Of a stretch of DNA of 64,000 nt, positions 11,519 through 26,500 are shown in pieces. Position numbers and translations under genes: made by a program. The notes beneath the pieces were generated by a model. It did not search any database, was not told the DNA's origin, and was given only the letters and a program-made list of their open reading frames with translations. Every line of letters starts with the position of its first letter. Within the stretch, counting starts at the first letter, position 1. Source of the stretch: Tachypleus tridentatus (lineage: Eukaryota; Arthropoda; Merostomata; Xiphosura; Limulidae); contig NC_134830.1 of assembly GCF_004210375.1 (NCBI RefSeq), forward strand, positions 43,529,094-43,593,093. Reading direction: 5' to 3'.

Positions 11519-14500
11519 GTAGGCAAGACTTAAAATTAGATTAAAGCTGTTACTGATTAGTCTCTACTATATATAATTGTAAACAAATGCCATCGTAGGG
11601 CGATTAACACTCACTCTGTTATTAATTGTTCCATGAAATTGAGGATGAAAACGTATGAACGATTTTTTTAATGTATTTAATTACAAATTGAGTTAAGTTA
11701 AAAACTATTTTTGATATTTATACTAAATTACAGTGGCCTACGACAAGGAAAACTTCATTACTAGTAACGTTATGCTATTAGTAGTATGAATAATTTTATT
11801 AACTTATTCTGTGTTTGGAAAGAAATTACTATCTTAATTAATAAATTACAATCTTTTCTTAAGCCATTAGGGCTACAGTTAAAAGTTAGAGTGATCACAC
11901 CACCGATTTTTTGGGGCATAGCCTGATAGATTCTTTTGGGAGTGAAATGATGAGGTGTTCTGATTTCATTTTTGTTGTAATCTGTAAATCTTATTCACTA
12001 TTTTATTTTTAAACCTCTGAAAAGTATGAACCAACAGATATGAATTTTTGTAACTGAAAAAGGAAATAACTCAGCATAGATATTGTTGTTTCATATGCAG
12101 TTGACAACATAAAATAGGCTGCAGAAGTTGACACAGTATCATTATTTCATAAGTCATTGAACATATGATGTTGCACCCACTAAAAAAGAAGATAAATGCA
12201 AGTTGCAGGTGCTGTTCACAGCCAATGTTCCATTTTAAATCCACGAGGCTTTTATTTGAAGTAACTCAAGAGTGAATGTGTATGACCATTTAGAATTTTA
12301 TGACAAACTCCTGGTGAGTTAGAAGATTCCCAAATAAAATTGCTTTAGCAGCAGTAACATAAGAAAACATATAATTTTCATTTGATGATATTTACTATTT
12401 GCATAACTGATCTTGCTATACTTTTCCTTATAAAGGTAATTATTCCCACTTTTAGGGTGTGAAATCCAGTAACCCTACCCAACATTTGTACAATAAATCC
12501 ATACTTATATACTTCCTTACTTTCACTTTCTGTGTGTATCATCTTTCTCTCTCTCTCTCTCTTTATATGTATATTTATGCAGTTAAAATGCATGCATTGC
12601 AAATAACACCATATTTATTATGATTACCAGTCTTTCTTTATAACTTCAAATCCCACACATTTTATAATATTTAAAAGAACTTTCAAGTTTTAAGTCTTTG
12701 TTGTTTTTTTTTGCTTAAAGACTAAATCTAGGAAATCAGTGATGTCGAGAAACCCACTTGTTGAGAAATTTATATGCAAAAACGGCTCGTTTGGGTTGAG
12801 AAAATAGTTTACATAGAAGAGCGAACAACGTTTCAACCTTCTTTGGTCATCGTCAGGTTCACAAAGAAAGAGGTAACTGACCGGAAGCTGACCACATGTT
12901 TGAAAGGGGTTGTGTAACTGAGTGTCGGAATGTAGAGGGCGGTGTTAGATGTTTGAATATATAATTTTATTTATTTTATTATTTTAATATAGGTATAAAG
13001 GCGTTCCTTTATATTGGTTTATTTGTTTTACTTGTTGTATAAGTAAGGCTTCTTTAATTTTGCGTTTGTTTATGTTTGTTTTTTTATTTAGTATTTGAGT
13101 GTCTGAAATGTAAACTGTTTTCTCAATCCAAACGAGCCGTTTTTGCATATAAAATAAATCTAGGAAAGTAATGTGTGAGTTATATTAACACAGTCACTAA
13201 GAATATCAATGCATGTTTCACTAAGTACCAGTCATAATCTAACCTCTATAAAAGCCAGTATGGGTCAGGTCACATCATACTTCATTTCCCCAAATTGGAG
13301 TAGTTATAAAAGCTATAATGTATTTATACAGATAGAATAGTTTGCTTGCTGTCTCTCCATAATGATTTTTATTGATTGCTGAATTAAGTTGGTTTTGTTT
13401 CTGTTATGTCACCAATTTTTTAAATAAACAAAACAAGCCTCTTTGTTCAATGGAGACTCTTAAGCTCAAAAGTCAGCACATATTTTTACATTTTTGTTGT
13501 CTATACATTTCATTCTATACATAGACTGACAATAATATTAGGTTATACTTTTGTTGCTAAGCAACATGACATAAAAGCCAATGCTGGAACATTGTGTTAC
13601 CAAAATATACTGGCTTTTCTAACTGGCTTTTTTAGTTGGTAATCTAATTGAGTTTAACCAATAATTATTTCTATGAATACACTGCAGATTTATTTCATGA
13701 ATGATCTTAATTTGATTAAACCACAATGGTATTTACCAATGTTTGATTGTCTCAACTGTACTTTTCTGCTTCTTTGATGTTCATGCCTTATTTTGCAAAA
13801 TTTATTTATTTCAGTTAGCTGTGAAACATGAGGATAGTGTATACTATGGGCTGGAGGTGTGGCAGTACTTGCTCCATCATTTTTAGTGGGATATATTTTA
13901 ATATTATGATAATAAACAGTTATTTATAAACACAGAACAGGGTGACAGAAAGTCACATCAAAGCTATTTTTATTAAAAAATAAATTAATAAAACAACAGT
14001 AATAAATAAACTTCTTTTAGATTTTTTAAAGCATTTAAATATGGTCCTTTATATCCATATCTTTACCTATTCAACAGAATGTTGAAGAATTCAAACTAAT
14101 AGCACAAATTACATCATCAGGCATACACCATTCCATAAATTTTTACCTCTGATTTTAGTGAAACATAATTAAAATCACTTACTTGAACCTAGGTTTCAAA
14201 GCTTAACCTTCAACACTTTGCTTTTCCAAACATTTTATTCCCCTATTTAAACAGGCAACCCTTTGGAAGCCAGTCAAACTTTTAAGATTAAACATCTAAA
14301 TTACATCTATTATTTCAGTTATCCAAAAACAAAATCAACTCTGATGCAAAATTGATAACCTTATGTTTCTGAATAATAAAAAGGCATATTTTATAACACT
14401 CTTTCTTGTTCCAAAACCTGTTTTCAAGCCATTTCTGACCCGGCATGGCCAGGTGGGTTAAGGCGTTCAACTCATAATCTGAGGATCACAGGTTTGAATT

Positions 14501-17500
14501 CCTGTCACACCAAACTTGCTCACCCTTTCAGCCATGGGGGTGTTATAATGTGATGGTCAATCCCGCTATTTGTTGCTAAAAGAGTAGCCCAAGAGTTGGC
14601 AGTGGGTGGTGATGACTAACTGCCTTCCCTCTAGTCTTACATTGCTAAATCAGGGATATCTGCGCTAGCCATCCCTAAATTAAAATTCCAAAACAAACAT
14701 ACAAACAACCCATTTCTTAACTTTTTCTCCAGTCTTATAAATGTAAGGTACTAATTGTAACATAGAACATGTATATCAAGGGACTATTTGGTCTTTCAAG
14801 TGTGTTCCATCACATCCACCCGAAGAAGAAGAAAAGTAAATATTAAACACCTCCTTTCTTTTCCAAAAAGCATTTAATCAACCCTTTCAAACTTTTTTAA
14901 AAGTTTATAGTGATAGTCTTCAATACTACTTGTCCAGTTATACTAAACTTATCCCATAAGCTAATCATCCTGTAAAAATAAAACTGTCTTAAATTTCTGT
15001 CCTCTTGTCCTGTTATTTTCAGAGTTATGTAAAAATAAAAAAATTGTGTTTATTCTTTTAATCTTTAAAAAGATCTCATATTCTTTTTTTTTTTTTCATC
15101 AAGAGAAAATAAACTAAAAGATCTTAACTTATCCTGTGAGGTAACCTTTGCTTCTCCATTATCATCATGTTAGCATTTCATTGAGGAGACAGAAGCATAC
15201 ACAGTATTTTATGTAAGGCTTAATCAGCAATTTATATAAGAGATAGTATAGTTACTATTTCTTCTTTCACTTGCAATCAGTGTTTTTATAAGTCTGTCAT
15301 AACATTCTGTTAAAGCTTAACATGTAGATAACAAGATACTATTTGATTCTTTAAGACTGTCCATACACAATCACCCTGTATGTTTTAGGAAATAAATTTT
15401 CTTCTTAAGGTCTAGCAAAGTGCTGACTCCACTGCTTCTGAAGAAAACATATTACAGATGTTAATAATCATGTCATAAAAATAACTGGAACCTAGCCTCT
15501 CATTTCCAAATCTTACACTTGTTTCCTCATGGCCTTTTATCTTTAGAATATAGCTTAAAGTACTTTATAAATCTCCATGATAATCTTCTAACAATAAGCC
15601 AACTATTACAAATCCTCCTTCAGTGACCTAAGCACTGCCGACTTTGACACACAACACCAACAACATGTTAACAACTGCATACATACAAATCAATCTTCTC
15701 TCACACCACAATTCCCTGGTAAGACACTAAAAACTAATTCCTGTTCAATTAGTAGAAAAATCACCACCACTGAACTCAAAATTAACATTAAAAACTTGAA
15801 AAACACTTTTCCCGGACATGATCAAATACCAAACATTATTCTCAAAAAAATGCTCCAGTCTCCTATTACAACATCTCACAAATATTATGAATATCTCACT
15901 TACAACAGGTTATTACCCCGACACTTGGGAAAAAGCCATTATCACCACAATTCCAAAGAAACAAACAAACAGGACTAATCCTGACACCTTCCATCCCATC
16001 AGTCTCTTAAGTTGTCTTGGCAAACTGAGGGAGAAAATAAGTTCAAATTGCCTCCTTCATTTCTGTGAAATACATAGCATTCTACCCGAATCTCAACATG
16101 CTTCCAGGAAAAACAGACGAACAATAGATCACCTCACACAACTCACTGAATCAGTTTACAAAGCATTCAATAACAATCGGGTAACCATAGGTGTATTTTT
16201 AGATGTTAAAAAAGCATTTGACAGTGTTTGACATAATGCCATTAAGTATAAACTAACTAATATGAAAGTAAGTCAAACTATTATCAAATGGACATCGAAC
16301 TTCCTTACGGATAGAACAGCTCAAGTAAGAGTCAACAAAATTTTATCAAAATCTTTCAAACTAACTGCCAGGAGTGGTCCAAGGATCTGTCTTCTCACCA
16401 CTCCTTTACATTATTTTTGTTAGTGATATACCTTTTCCTAGTCTGATATACACTTATAATTCACAATTCACTGACGATATTGCTATCTGAGTATTTCTAG
16501 AAACCCACTAATGGCCATGTCTCGTGTTCAAGAAACACTAAATACTGTCTTGAGCTGGAGCAACAGGTGGAGAGTAGTTTTGAATTCAACAAAAACACAA
16601 GCAATCACTTTTTATAGGAAATTAAAAAGACACAGAAAAACTCTAGAAAAAGTAAACATCTCACTCAGCAGTATGCCCATCAACATGAGTAAGCACATCA
16701 CATTCCTTGGAATCACTTTTGACTCCAGATTAACATGGAAAAACATGTTAACAACATACACTTATCCATCAGAAACTGCATCTTACATTTGATGGCCATA
16801 TCTAGCAAGCACTCAGTATGCTCACCAGAAACCATTATCCAAATATACAAGGTTTACATCTGTCCATTTATAGAATATGGATGTCAAGTCACACACAGTA
16901 TGTCTCACAACAAACTACAGAAGATCCAAATACAACAAAATAAAATATTAAGAACAGCAAACCAACTACCATCATACACACTTGTTAACTGCACACACAA
17001 AATCAGTAACCTACCCACCCTTAGGAACAGGCTTACAGAAATATACAAATATTACTTAAAAGCAGAACATAGAAACAAACTAACTGCATCATTATGTAGA
17101 TTATCCAGTGCACCTACAAAATACATTTCACCATATAACATATTTCAACAATTACAAATCACTCAACAAAATATATAATCATAGAGAAGGTGAATATATG
17201 TTTAAATTTATATGTATTTCCCTTCAGATCCAGACACAAGATAGGTAAAACTTTCAGTGCCTGTCGTGTGAAAGTGGGTTTTCTTGGGGCACTCCTGTTT
17301 CTCTCCACATCCAAATGTGGCATTGGATCTTTAGATCCCAGCCAAGGCAATATTTTTGCCTAGCTCTGGATCAGGCTGTTTTCAGTTGATATTTCACTGG
17401 CTTTTTGGACTTCGGGCTCTGGCCTGGTTTTCTTCTCTTGTGTCGGTTTAGTCTCACGTCCCCTTTTCTCACCTGTCATTTTTATAATTCCCCACTGCAC

Positions 17501-20500
17501 TTCATCACCTTAAACAACTCAAAGTAAAATACAAGTAAATTCTCAAGCAAAATTAAATAATCTTTCATGTGAGTGGATGAAGAGGAACCACAAGGTTCCT
17601 GGCCACCCTTGTTGGGGAGAGAATTCTTCTGACTTCTCTCTCTCTAAACTAAATCCCTGCCAAGATCGTTTGCATTCTAAAAATAAAATTATCTTTTACC
17701 CTCCTTTCTCAAGCACAAACATGTTGAGTTTATATTAGATGTAAGCATTCTTTTCTGCTTTTATGAGTTCCTATAATTACTAACCTAAGCTTCTTCAATT
17801 AATACCGTAGTCATATTACCTGCTTCAGAAGCAAAAAGACTAGCTTACTGGTTCACCAGTTGTTCTGAATAATGAGTGAAGTTAATTCAAAATAAAATGA
17901 GTAAGTAATATTGATAACAAACAACTTGTAGTTAAAATAAATTAACAAGTTAGTGTTGTTAAAAACATAAAAATAATTTTGATCTTTAACAAGTCAAGTG
18001 AAAACAAAAAAAAATTACAGTTCATCAACTTAATCTAGTTCATATCAAAACAATTCAAATAATTTATATTATAAATAGCATCTGCACCAAAACTTTCTGA
18101 AATATTGTATGAATGAAGACATAAATTTGTTAAAATTCTCTCAAAGCTAAAATGATTTTGGATACTGTGTGTGTATATACACACATAAGCAAAAGTATCT
18201 GTCTGCAGTTGAAGTCAATCTATAAGTTTAAATTTTTTTATAGATTTTAAAAAGGTTAATTGTATTACACTCATGGTTTCACTTTCGACAGCTCGGAGCT
18301 ACTTATACCACCCATCAAGAAAAGTAACTGTTGGACATTTCAGTCCTGCTCAGAGCCACCCAACAATAACATAGAGTAAATCTACATTAGTATTCTATAA
18401 GTTATGTCACACTTTGTAATACAAATAATAGCATAATTAATTCCTAACAATTTAGTGTAAGATATCCTGTTTGTGAAATATAATTTGGCATCAACATTAC
18501 ACATGACTGTTCTCCAACCATTTCAAAAGTGAATGTTGAGCTTTGTCCATATGTGCAGCTTTTCAAATGGGAGACAGATGAATGCTTAGACAGACACCAC
18601 AGTTGACAATATGTATAAGATATATAATATATAGAAATATTGACTACAGATCTAAAGAGGCTATGGTTTCATTGTGCAAGCCACTAGTTAAGTCTCATTT
18701 GGAATGTTGTTACAGTTTTGATACCCTTATCATAGGAAGGACATTAGTTGTAAATAAAGTTCATAGGAAGGTGCTATCAGATGAATCCAGAGATGGATGG
18801 CTATCGACAGGAGGATGGGTTAAAACCTGATAAATTGGTAACTTTAAGATTTTAAAAGATCAGACACATGACTCCAGCTGTTATATTTCTTCAATTTGAT
18901 GTTAAATTTGCAAAATGCATATTGCTGTATAGATCTGTAGGTGTGGTAGCATCACAAGGTTTTGAGAAAATGTTGATAAATAAGGAGAATGAGGCTGGGC
19001 TTAGTAAGTAGTTTTCATTTTGTTGAGAGAGGTTGGAATTCAAAACATTCTTGGTGGGCCAAAAGGTCCCTTGATAGTTTAGTTTATATCTTCATATATG
19101 TACAATTAACCTTCACAGCTTAACATAAAATATATCACTGAATAAAAAAAATAAAATAAAATGCTGGCTGCTAACAAGTTGTATTATTGTACTAACTTAA
19201 TTTATGAAATGAACTTACAAACAAATATTTATTTTTAGTAACAGAAAAAAAATGTGAAAAATACTTTTTATGTTACAAAAGTAAAACAAATAGCAACATT
19301 TGAAATGTCAGTGCACGTATTAATTTTATATTGTTGCTTTTAAGATATACTGTTTCTGTAGACTATTCAGACAAACACACACACATATATATATTTTTTT
19401 TCTTTCTTTTAGTGAATGATGAAGTGGTGAGCTCAATTGGGAAAGGATTGTGTGTTCTTATTGGAATATCACGAGATGATACGCCAAAAGACATGGAATA
19501 TATGTAGGTTGAACTTTTTTATTTCCCACTCCTGAAAACAATTTTAATAAAGTACAGTTAGTTTAGATGTGATTCTTTATGAGAGATGTTAAAACAGATA
19601 TTTTTATGTAATATAAGTTTGCTGGCAAAAAAGTTGTCTTGCAATATTAGTACATGTCACGTTTCTGTTATAACCAAAAATTCATAATTGTTATATTTAT
19701 ACCTAGTTCCATTATTTAATAAGTATCAAAACATGAACATGCATTTGAAAGTAAAAACAAAGAGTTGTTAATTACAATATCTTGATGATTTTATCAGGCT
19801 TTGCTTAATTGTTAAAATTAAATTATTGTATTGAATAGATTGAAAACAAGGTATAGTACAACTTTCAGTCTACAATGCTCTATGCAGTATATGCTTAGTT
19901 CATTTTTTTTAAATACTCATCTTTATAAAATCAAACATTCATTAATTACTCCAATGTCACAAAATTCAAAACTTCTCATTATAAGCATTTATTATGATTT
20001 TTATTAAAAAAAGAAATTACTGGCAGTGTCACCATATACCAATGTGAAATTTATACTGGGTTCTTTTTTCTTAAATTTTTATCTGTTATATATAAAATTA
20101 GTTAATAAAATTAGCCAAGCCATATTTATGACTGTAAGGTAAAAGTGATATAAAACACCAAAGAACAATGACTGCTAACCAGATCTTTCCAACTTTGCCT
20201 CTTGTGGCATCTCTTATTCAATATCACAAAGTTCAAAAGAGATTCTTTCCAACATACTTATGATCATAGGATCTTCTCCAACATATAGCAGTTCTAGTGT
20301 AGTGATCATCTTTTATTTATTTTTTCTTGACGTAAATAGTTATGCTCTATATTAAGCTCAAAGTTTCCATTTGGTACTTTCCAGTTTTCTTGAAGGTTTG
20401 AACTTAAGCTCTTTTCTGTTTTTATACAGTTTTTATCTTTTGTTCTCTTTCTTTCTTATAAAAAGATGTCTCCTACACTATTGTTTTCTCAGATAATGTT

Positions 20501-23500
20501 TTGCAACTGCTGAGACTTGACTTGAAGGTTAAGTTAGGTACAATGGAATCTGTTAACAGGTTAACAAGGAGAGCCTGAAGATGACCTAAGATGGCCAAAA
20601 TGTTGTTCTTTATTTTAATTAAAGTGCTAATACCCATACCAGCATTCTTGAGAATACATTTTTACTTCAAGTGGGTTTCTTATCATCACAAATTCATGGT
20701 GCCTACTTCAATCATTCATAAACCAGGAGAAAAAAACCCACATGAAGGTAAGAAATGACTGCACAGTAAATCAGGACAGAATCAAAAAGTGATTAAAACA
20801 TAACAAATCAATCAAAGGCTGGTGCTTCCTGGTTTTCTTGGGTATTACAAACAGCCTGGAATAAAAATGTGGAGAAGGATGAGTTGTAGGTTCAATGTCT
20901 TTCTGGGAGAGATTATGGATTTTCTTACTTGGTCATTTGACCAGGGGCTTTAGTCTTCTTATTGTATGTTATCAGTTTGCCCTTTTCCTCACACCTGTTG
21001 CAATATCTCTGGTATTGATATTCCTCTGTACTTACACTGTATTTTCTCCATTCATTTTTCAGTATGTGGATTATAGGAGTTCTTATCACTTCTCTGTTCA
21101 AACATGCTAGGGTGGTGGACTACAGAGGCACTGTTCTGAATGTGATAATGATGTACAACACAAACAACAATGAAACCATTGATTTGAAAGTAAGGTGGTG
21201 GTGTTTTGCTGGTGTTAGGTGATGCACAAGGTAATCCAAGTAAATGTTGTAACTTTGGAGTGAGCCATTAAAATTGAAGTTCACATGTTTGATTGGGATC
21301 CCTCATCCTACCCCAAAATGGATGTTGGTTTCTTGTGACTGGGTTTTGGATTTAGAGCTGAATTTATCAACTTAATTCCTCACACATGTATTACAAGTAT
21401 ATCTCTTCCCTCACTCAATTTTATTGTTGTTCAACCTTTTTTTAATGTGAGAATGTTCTATCTTCAGTTCTGCTTCAACTTATTTATTCATTTTTCAATT
21501 TTTTCTAAAGGTCTACCTTGACTATTCCTTTGGTTACTAATAATCCTTAGAGCTCTTGTCACCAGAAGACTTGTTGGTCTTGTTTTACCAGTTTTAACCA
21601 AAAGCTTTTTATACTTTCAGTGTTCAAACTTCCCATCAGCAGTAGTTTCATGAGTTTTCCAGGAACCTCCTTTCTTGTTCATTTCAGGTATGGTGTTTAT
21701 TAGTTCTTTTTACCAGGATGGGAAGTTTTTGTTTTGGGTCTTTGGTTACTCTGTGTGGTTTTTTTTCCTTTAGCTTTTTTTTTAACTATTTGTTTATGAC
21801 ACTTCATTCTCTTTCATTTTCCATTGAAGACTTTGAGCTGGTAGTTTCACTTTCTGTAAAAGGTTTTTATTTAGGCTCTCCAGGAGAAAGTGTATTAATC
21901 TCTTATGTCCTTGTAATTGATAATATGAAAAGAATATGGAATATTCTTTGTGTACTGACAAAGTTGCTATCTAAAAATAATCATTAAATGTTTAATTTGT
22001 TTTTTGAAAATAGGGTAAGAAAGGTTTTAAACCTGCGACTATTTGATGATGCAAATGGAAAGAGGTGGAACCACAGTGTTAAAGATAAAGGGTTTGAAAT
22101 CCTATGTGTAAGTCAGGTAAGTAGAGGTTTTAAATTTTATGTGTAAGTCAGGAAGATAGAGACTACAAATTTCGGTGATTAGTTAGATGTGTAGCTGAGA
22201 TAAGCAGAGGTTTAAAATAAGACCTGTGTGGTTAAAGCACCAATCAGGTTAAGAAATAAGATCTAGCAAACCAACGACTGTGACTGGTCGAGTACCTTAC
22301 TGTGAAACAGTTTCTTATTGTAGAATCAGTATGATTTGAAAGACTTTAAATAATAAAATATCTATTGTTTTGCTTCTTACTATTTACATCCATAACACAG
22401 TTTGGGTATGTTTATCCAAAATAAGCAGTAATTAACTTAGTTAACACTCGTGCTAAACTAAAATAGTTGTTTTTTCATACATTATAATTATTGCCTTTTG
22501 TGAAATGTGGTTATGTTTCATAATGATCAAAAGTGTAAATCTTTTAGAAACATAAACATAGACTAGAAAATTATCCTGTCTTAAGCTGGATTTTACTGTA
22601 CTGAATTTCATGTATTGTTATTAGTACAAAGGAAGGAGAAGAAAGGTGTAGCTGTCTAATTGGATACTGTATCCACCATTGTGAAAACTAAGCCCATTCT
22701 TAAATAAGGGAGTACTTTAGCTTCAACAGAGATTTGTTTTACATTGGATGGAATATTTTCATCCTCTGGAGAGTGTTCCATACATGTTTGATAGGGTTCA
22801 GGTCAACTTTTGAAGATCAGTCTTAACACTCTCATTTCTTCCCATTCAAGATAAGAAGTGATGATTCTAACTTGATGTGGTCAATGTTGTTAACAAAAAT
22901 GAAGTTTGGCCTGACTGCACCTGCATAAGTACTTGCTATCGTATAGAGAATCTCAATGTGATAGTTAAAGTGAGGGTACTCTTTTGGAAGACATGGAGAT
23001 ACATTATTTCCTTTATGCTTCATTTAGTCTACAATACAACAGTTTGTATTCCATATTTTATAACACACCATGGTAAGAAATGTTTATCATGTTGCCTTCA
23101 GAATAATACACCCGTCAGTATACTTCAGACATAATTTTGATTTGCCAGCAGTGTGGAGTCATTCAATTATTAGTGTTCCATTTAATATAACCTATAACCC
23201 ATTTCCAACATTCCTGGATGTGTCAGGGGTTAGATGTGTGTAGATTAAAGCTCTTGTGGACACTGCACCAACCTCTTGAAGCAGGCTGTAAACTACCTGT
23301 TTAAAAATTCTAACCATCTGCTACAGTTTGAAAGTAATATCCCAGTTTGCAGGACATCAGAGATTCAATTTCATTTTTAGATGCTGATCTTTCTGAGTGG
23401 TTGTGATTTATTCTGCACCTTCTCCATGACCTCCTCCATGTTGTCTAATGACTATCACTGATTTGGTGTTGACCCTAGGCTTTGTAACACATGCAGTAAT

Positions 23501-26500
23501 GAGTGACATGACAAAGAACTTCCCCATTTTGAGGCATCCTTATGCTTTTTCATTTCCTTTTACCTTAATTGATTCTAATTTTCCTCATAACCATTATGCT
23601 TATTTTTAAGACAATGTTGGATTTGGAAACAAATGCTTTTTCATGTATTGAAATTTATGAGTGTTCCAGTTTGCTTCTAGAATTTAAAATTTGGTATGAA
23701 TTCATCAAAACATTTCATACTTCAAATCTTCCTGGTTCAGGCTTGATGTGAAGCTATCTGATTGGTCCTTCTTTTTGATCAATATCAGTTTAGTATATTA
23801 TTTGGGAAAGTAAGTCCACTATTTCCTCATAATTCTAAATGCAAAGCAGTCTTATCCAAGGTCCTTTGTTAACCATAGTGTTCCATGTCCTGTCCCTAAC
23901 TCCAGGTGCAATAATCAGCATTCATCTTGCCCACTCAGTTGGGGAGTGAGGATGAATGTTCATAATTCCAGACCAGATGATTTCTGTCCCTTTGGTTGAG
24001 TTAGGCAGAGACGATCATGTCATTTCAAGCATGTTGTTTTTCAGACTTCTTCAGATTTTGCTTACTTTCTTGTTATGATTTTGGTGGTTTGGAACACTTC
24101 ATTCCATGGCTACAGATTGGGAATGAATCACACACGTATGTATGTCTAACATTATGGTGCAATTGCTTGAGCCACCAAAATGGGATATAGGGATTAAGAC
24201 CACTTAATTCCAACCCTGAGTTGTGGAACATTTGCCATTGGGTTGGGACTGGCCTGTAGTGATAAATACTTACACTCATTTACACCCTTGATACAGGAAT
24301 TGTACTTTGGGCAAAGAGAATACCTGTTCTTAATGTAGTGTGGTTTCCTCACTTAGGCACCACTATTGTGGTACAACCTTGATCTGTTGAGATGCTTTCT
24401 GTATATATAATGCCCACACTGGCCCTTCAACCTTTTCACTGTGGGATTCTAGGTATAGTGTCAGCAGATGGTAAGTATGTTTTGAAAAATAACATTTTCT
24501 ACATTGAAAATGTATTTCCAATAATAGTTATTTCCACTGACACTTTCCCACTCTTCCTGCCCACTGAGATCTGGCATTAGTGACTGGGATGGTGTCCATC
24601 TCAAAAAAGTGATAACATTATTTGAATTATATACAGTACCAGGATAGAGGACAACACACTGATGGAGATGGAGAGGCTATCACCATTGATGTATGAGTGG
24701 GATATAAAAGACTGGAGTAAGTGAGAAAAAACATCCAATACTTATATGGGCAAAGCTGAAACCTTGGAGGTGGAAGAACAACTACAGTGTTAGCTGAGGT
24801 AAGTATTACTGGAAATACATTTTCAATGGAGGAAAATGTTAACTTTAGAAACCTAAAACTAATTTTTTGATTTTAATTCATTTTCATGTCACTCTCCTTT
24901 TGCTAATACTCAACAATATACATTGTTGCTTAGCAACAAAACTATCATAGTATTATTGTTAGTGTTACTTTGTGATTTATTTTTATTTTCTCTGTTTCTA
25001 ATAATCTTGGTGATATAAAAGCAAGCAGTTTAATTCAAAAATTTCTTTTTAAGTTAGTGTTGGAAGTTTCCATTAATCAAACAGTTACATTACTATTTCA
25101 GACAAATCTGTTAAATTAGTTAAGGATGCAGAAGAAATAAAGGAAAATGTGTTTCTTAATGGTTGTATAAAAGAGCAATTCTTGCAGCTCAAAATTATAC
25201 CATTTATGACAACAATGATCAATTATTGAGAAAGGTTCCTGGACAAGAATTAACCTTTAGATCAGTGGTTCTTAACCTTGTTGGAGGTACCGAACCCCAG
25301 AAGTTTCATACTTGCATGCATTGAACCCTTAGTAATTAGAAAAATAAAATATAATTTTTTTCAAATTCAAAACATAAGTAGATATTTTATTAGTGCACAA
25401 AATGAACCATGCATCAGTTGCACATAATATCACTGTGTTCAAAGAACAAAACCAACAAAACATGAATTTCACACAAAAACAAAAACATAACTCAATGAAT
25501 ATTTACTGCAAATCAATGTGACTTTTGCTGTTGCCTTTCAGAGACAAGTTCAGAAATGTGCAGCTTCACCTTGGCAAGTGCCACTCTCATATCACTTTTA
25601 CAACAAAGTCTGTTCCTTTTCTTCGTTTTTATGTCTACCATCCTTCAAAAGGATTGCTCGCAAATATGTTATAACAAACGGTATGAGTATCTTAAGGGCT
25701 TTCTTAGCAATAAGAGGGTACGCTACGATTTGGTGACACCAAAATGTTGAGAGCGTTGTTGTTCTGAAAAGTTGCTGTTGAACCTGACTCTGCTGAAGTT
25801 CAATGATTTCTTCGAGGTATTCATTATTGACATTTGCTGTCGCAACACTAAACGTGAACAGCTGTCTCACCCATGCTGGATATGACTCTCTGGTGGGGAA
25901 GTATCCGTCGAGAGACTTTGCGAGCTCATCTAAGTGCATGGCAATTGCTTGTTTCAGTTCTCCTGGTACAAAAATGTCTCCTATTTCAGACACATCTTCA
26001 ATCTTACTTACACAGTCGTCCAGCAGGGGAAAGTTCCATAACAGTAGCTTTTTTTGAAAAGCCTGCAGGTTTTCTTCCGCTTCGATGATGTTGACTCCAC
26101 AACCCTGCATCTGTTGATTGAGAGCATTGAAGATATTGGTCATGTACGCCAAAATGAGAATGAACTCAGATTTTTCAAAGCAATCTGCATGACAATGTTG
26201 GTGCTCTCGCAAAAACAGGGCTAATTCCACACGCATGGCAAAAACACGATTCAGCACCTTTCCCCGGGATAACCACCCAACGTTAGAATGGTACAGAAGT
26301 ACCTCGAATTCAGAGCCCATTTCATTACACAGCTCTTTGAAGATGTAGTGTTTCAGGGCACTATTTTGCACAAAGTTCACACATTCTATGACAATTTTTA
26401 ATACTTCTGCCAGTTTTGAAGGCAAGGTTTTTATTGCCAACACGTCTGTGCAGAACACAGTGCATTACAATAACATGTGGTGCATCAGCTTTCACCAATG

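Noticed and set aside
20895..21987. Hydrophobic open frames suggesting a membrane protein
   Set aside because: They lie inside DTD1 intron 2 in T-rich DNA, which gives Phe/Leu/Ser-rich frames by chance. No plausible splice partners.
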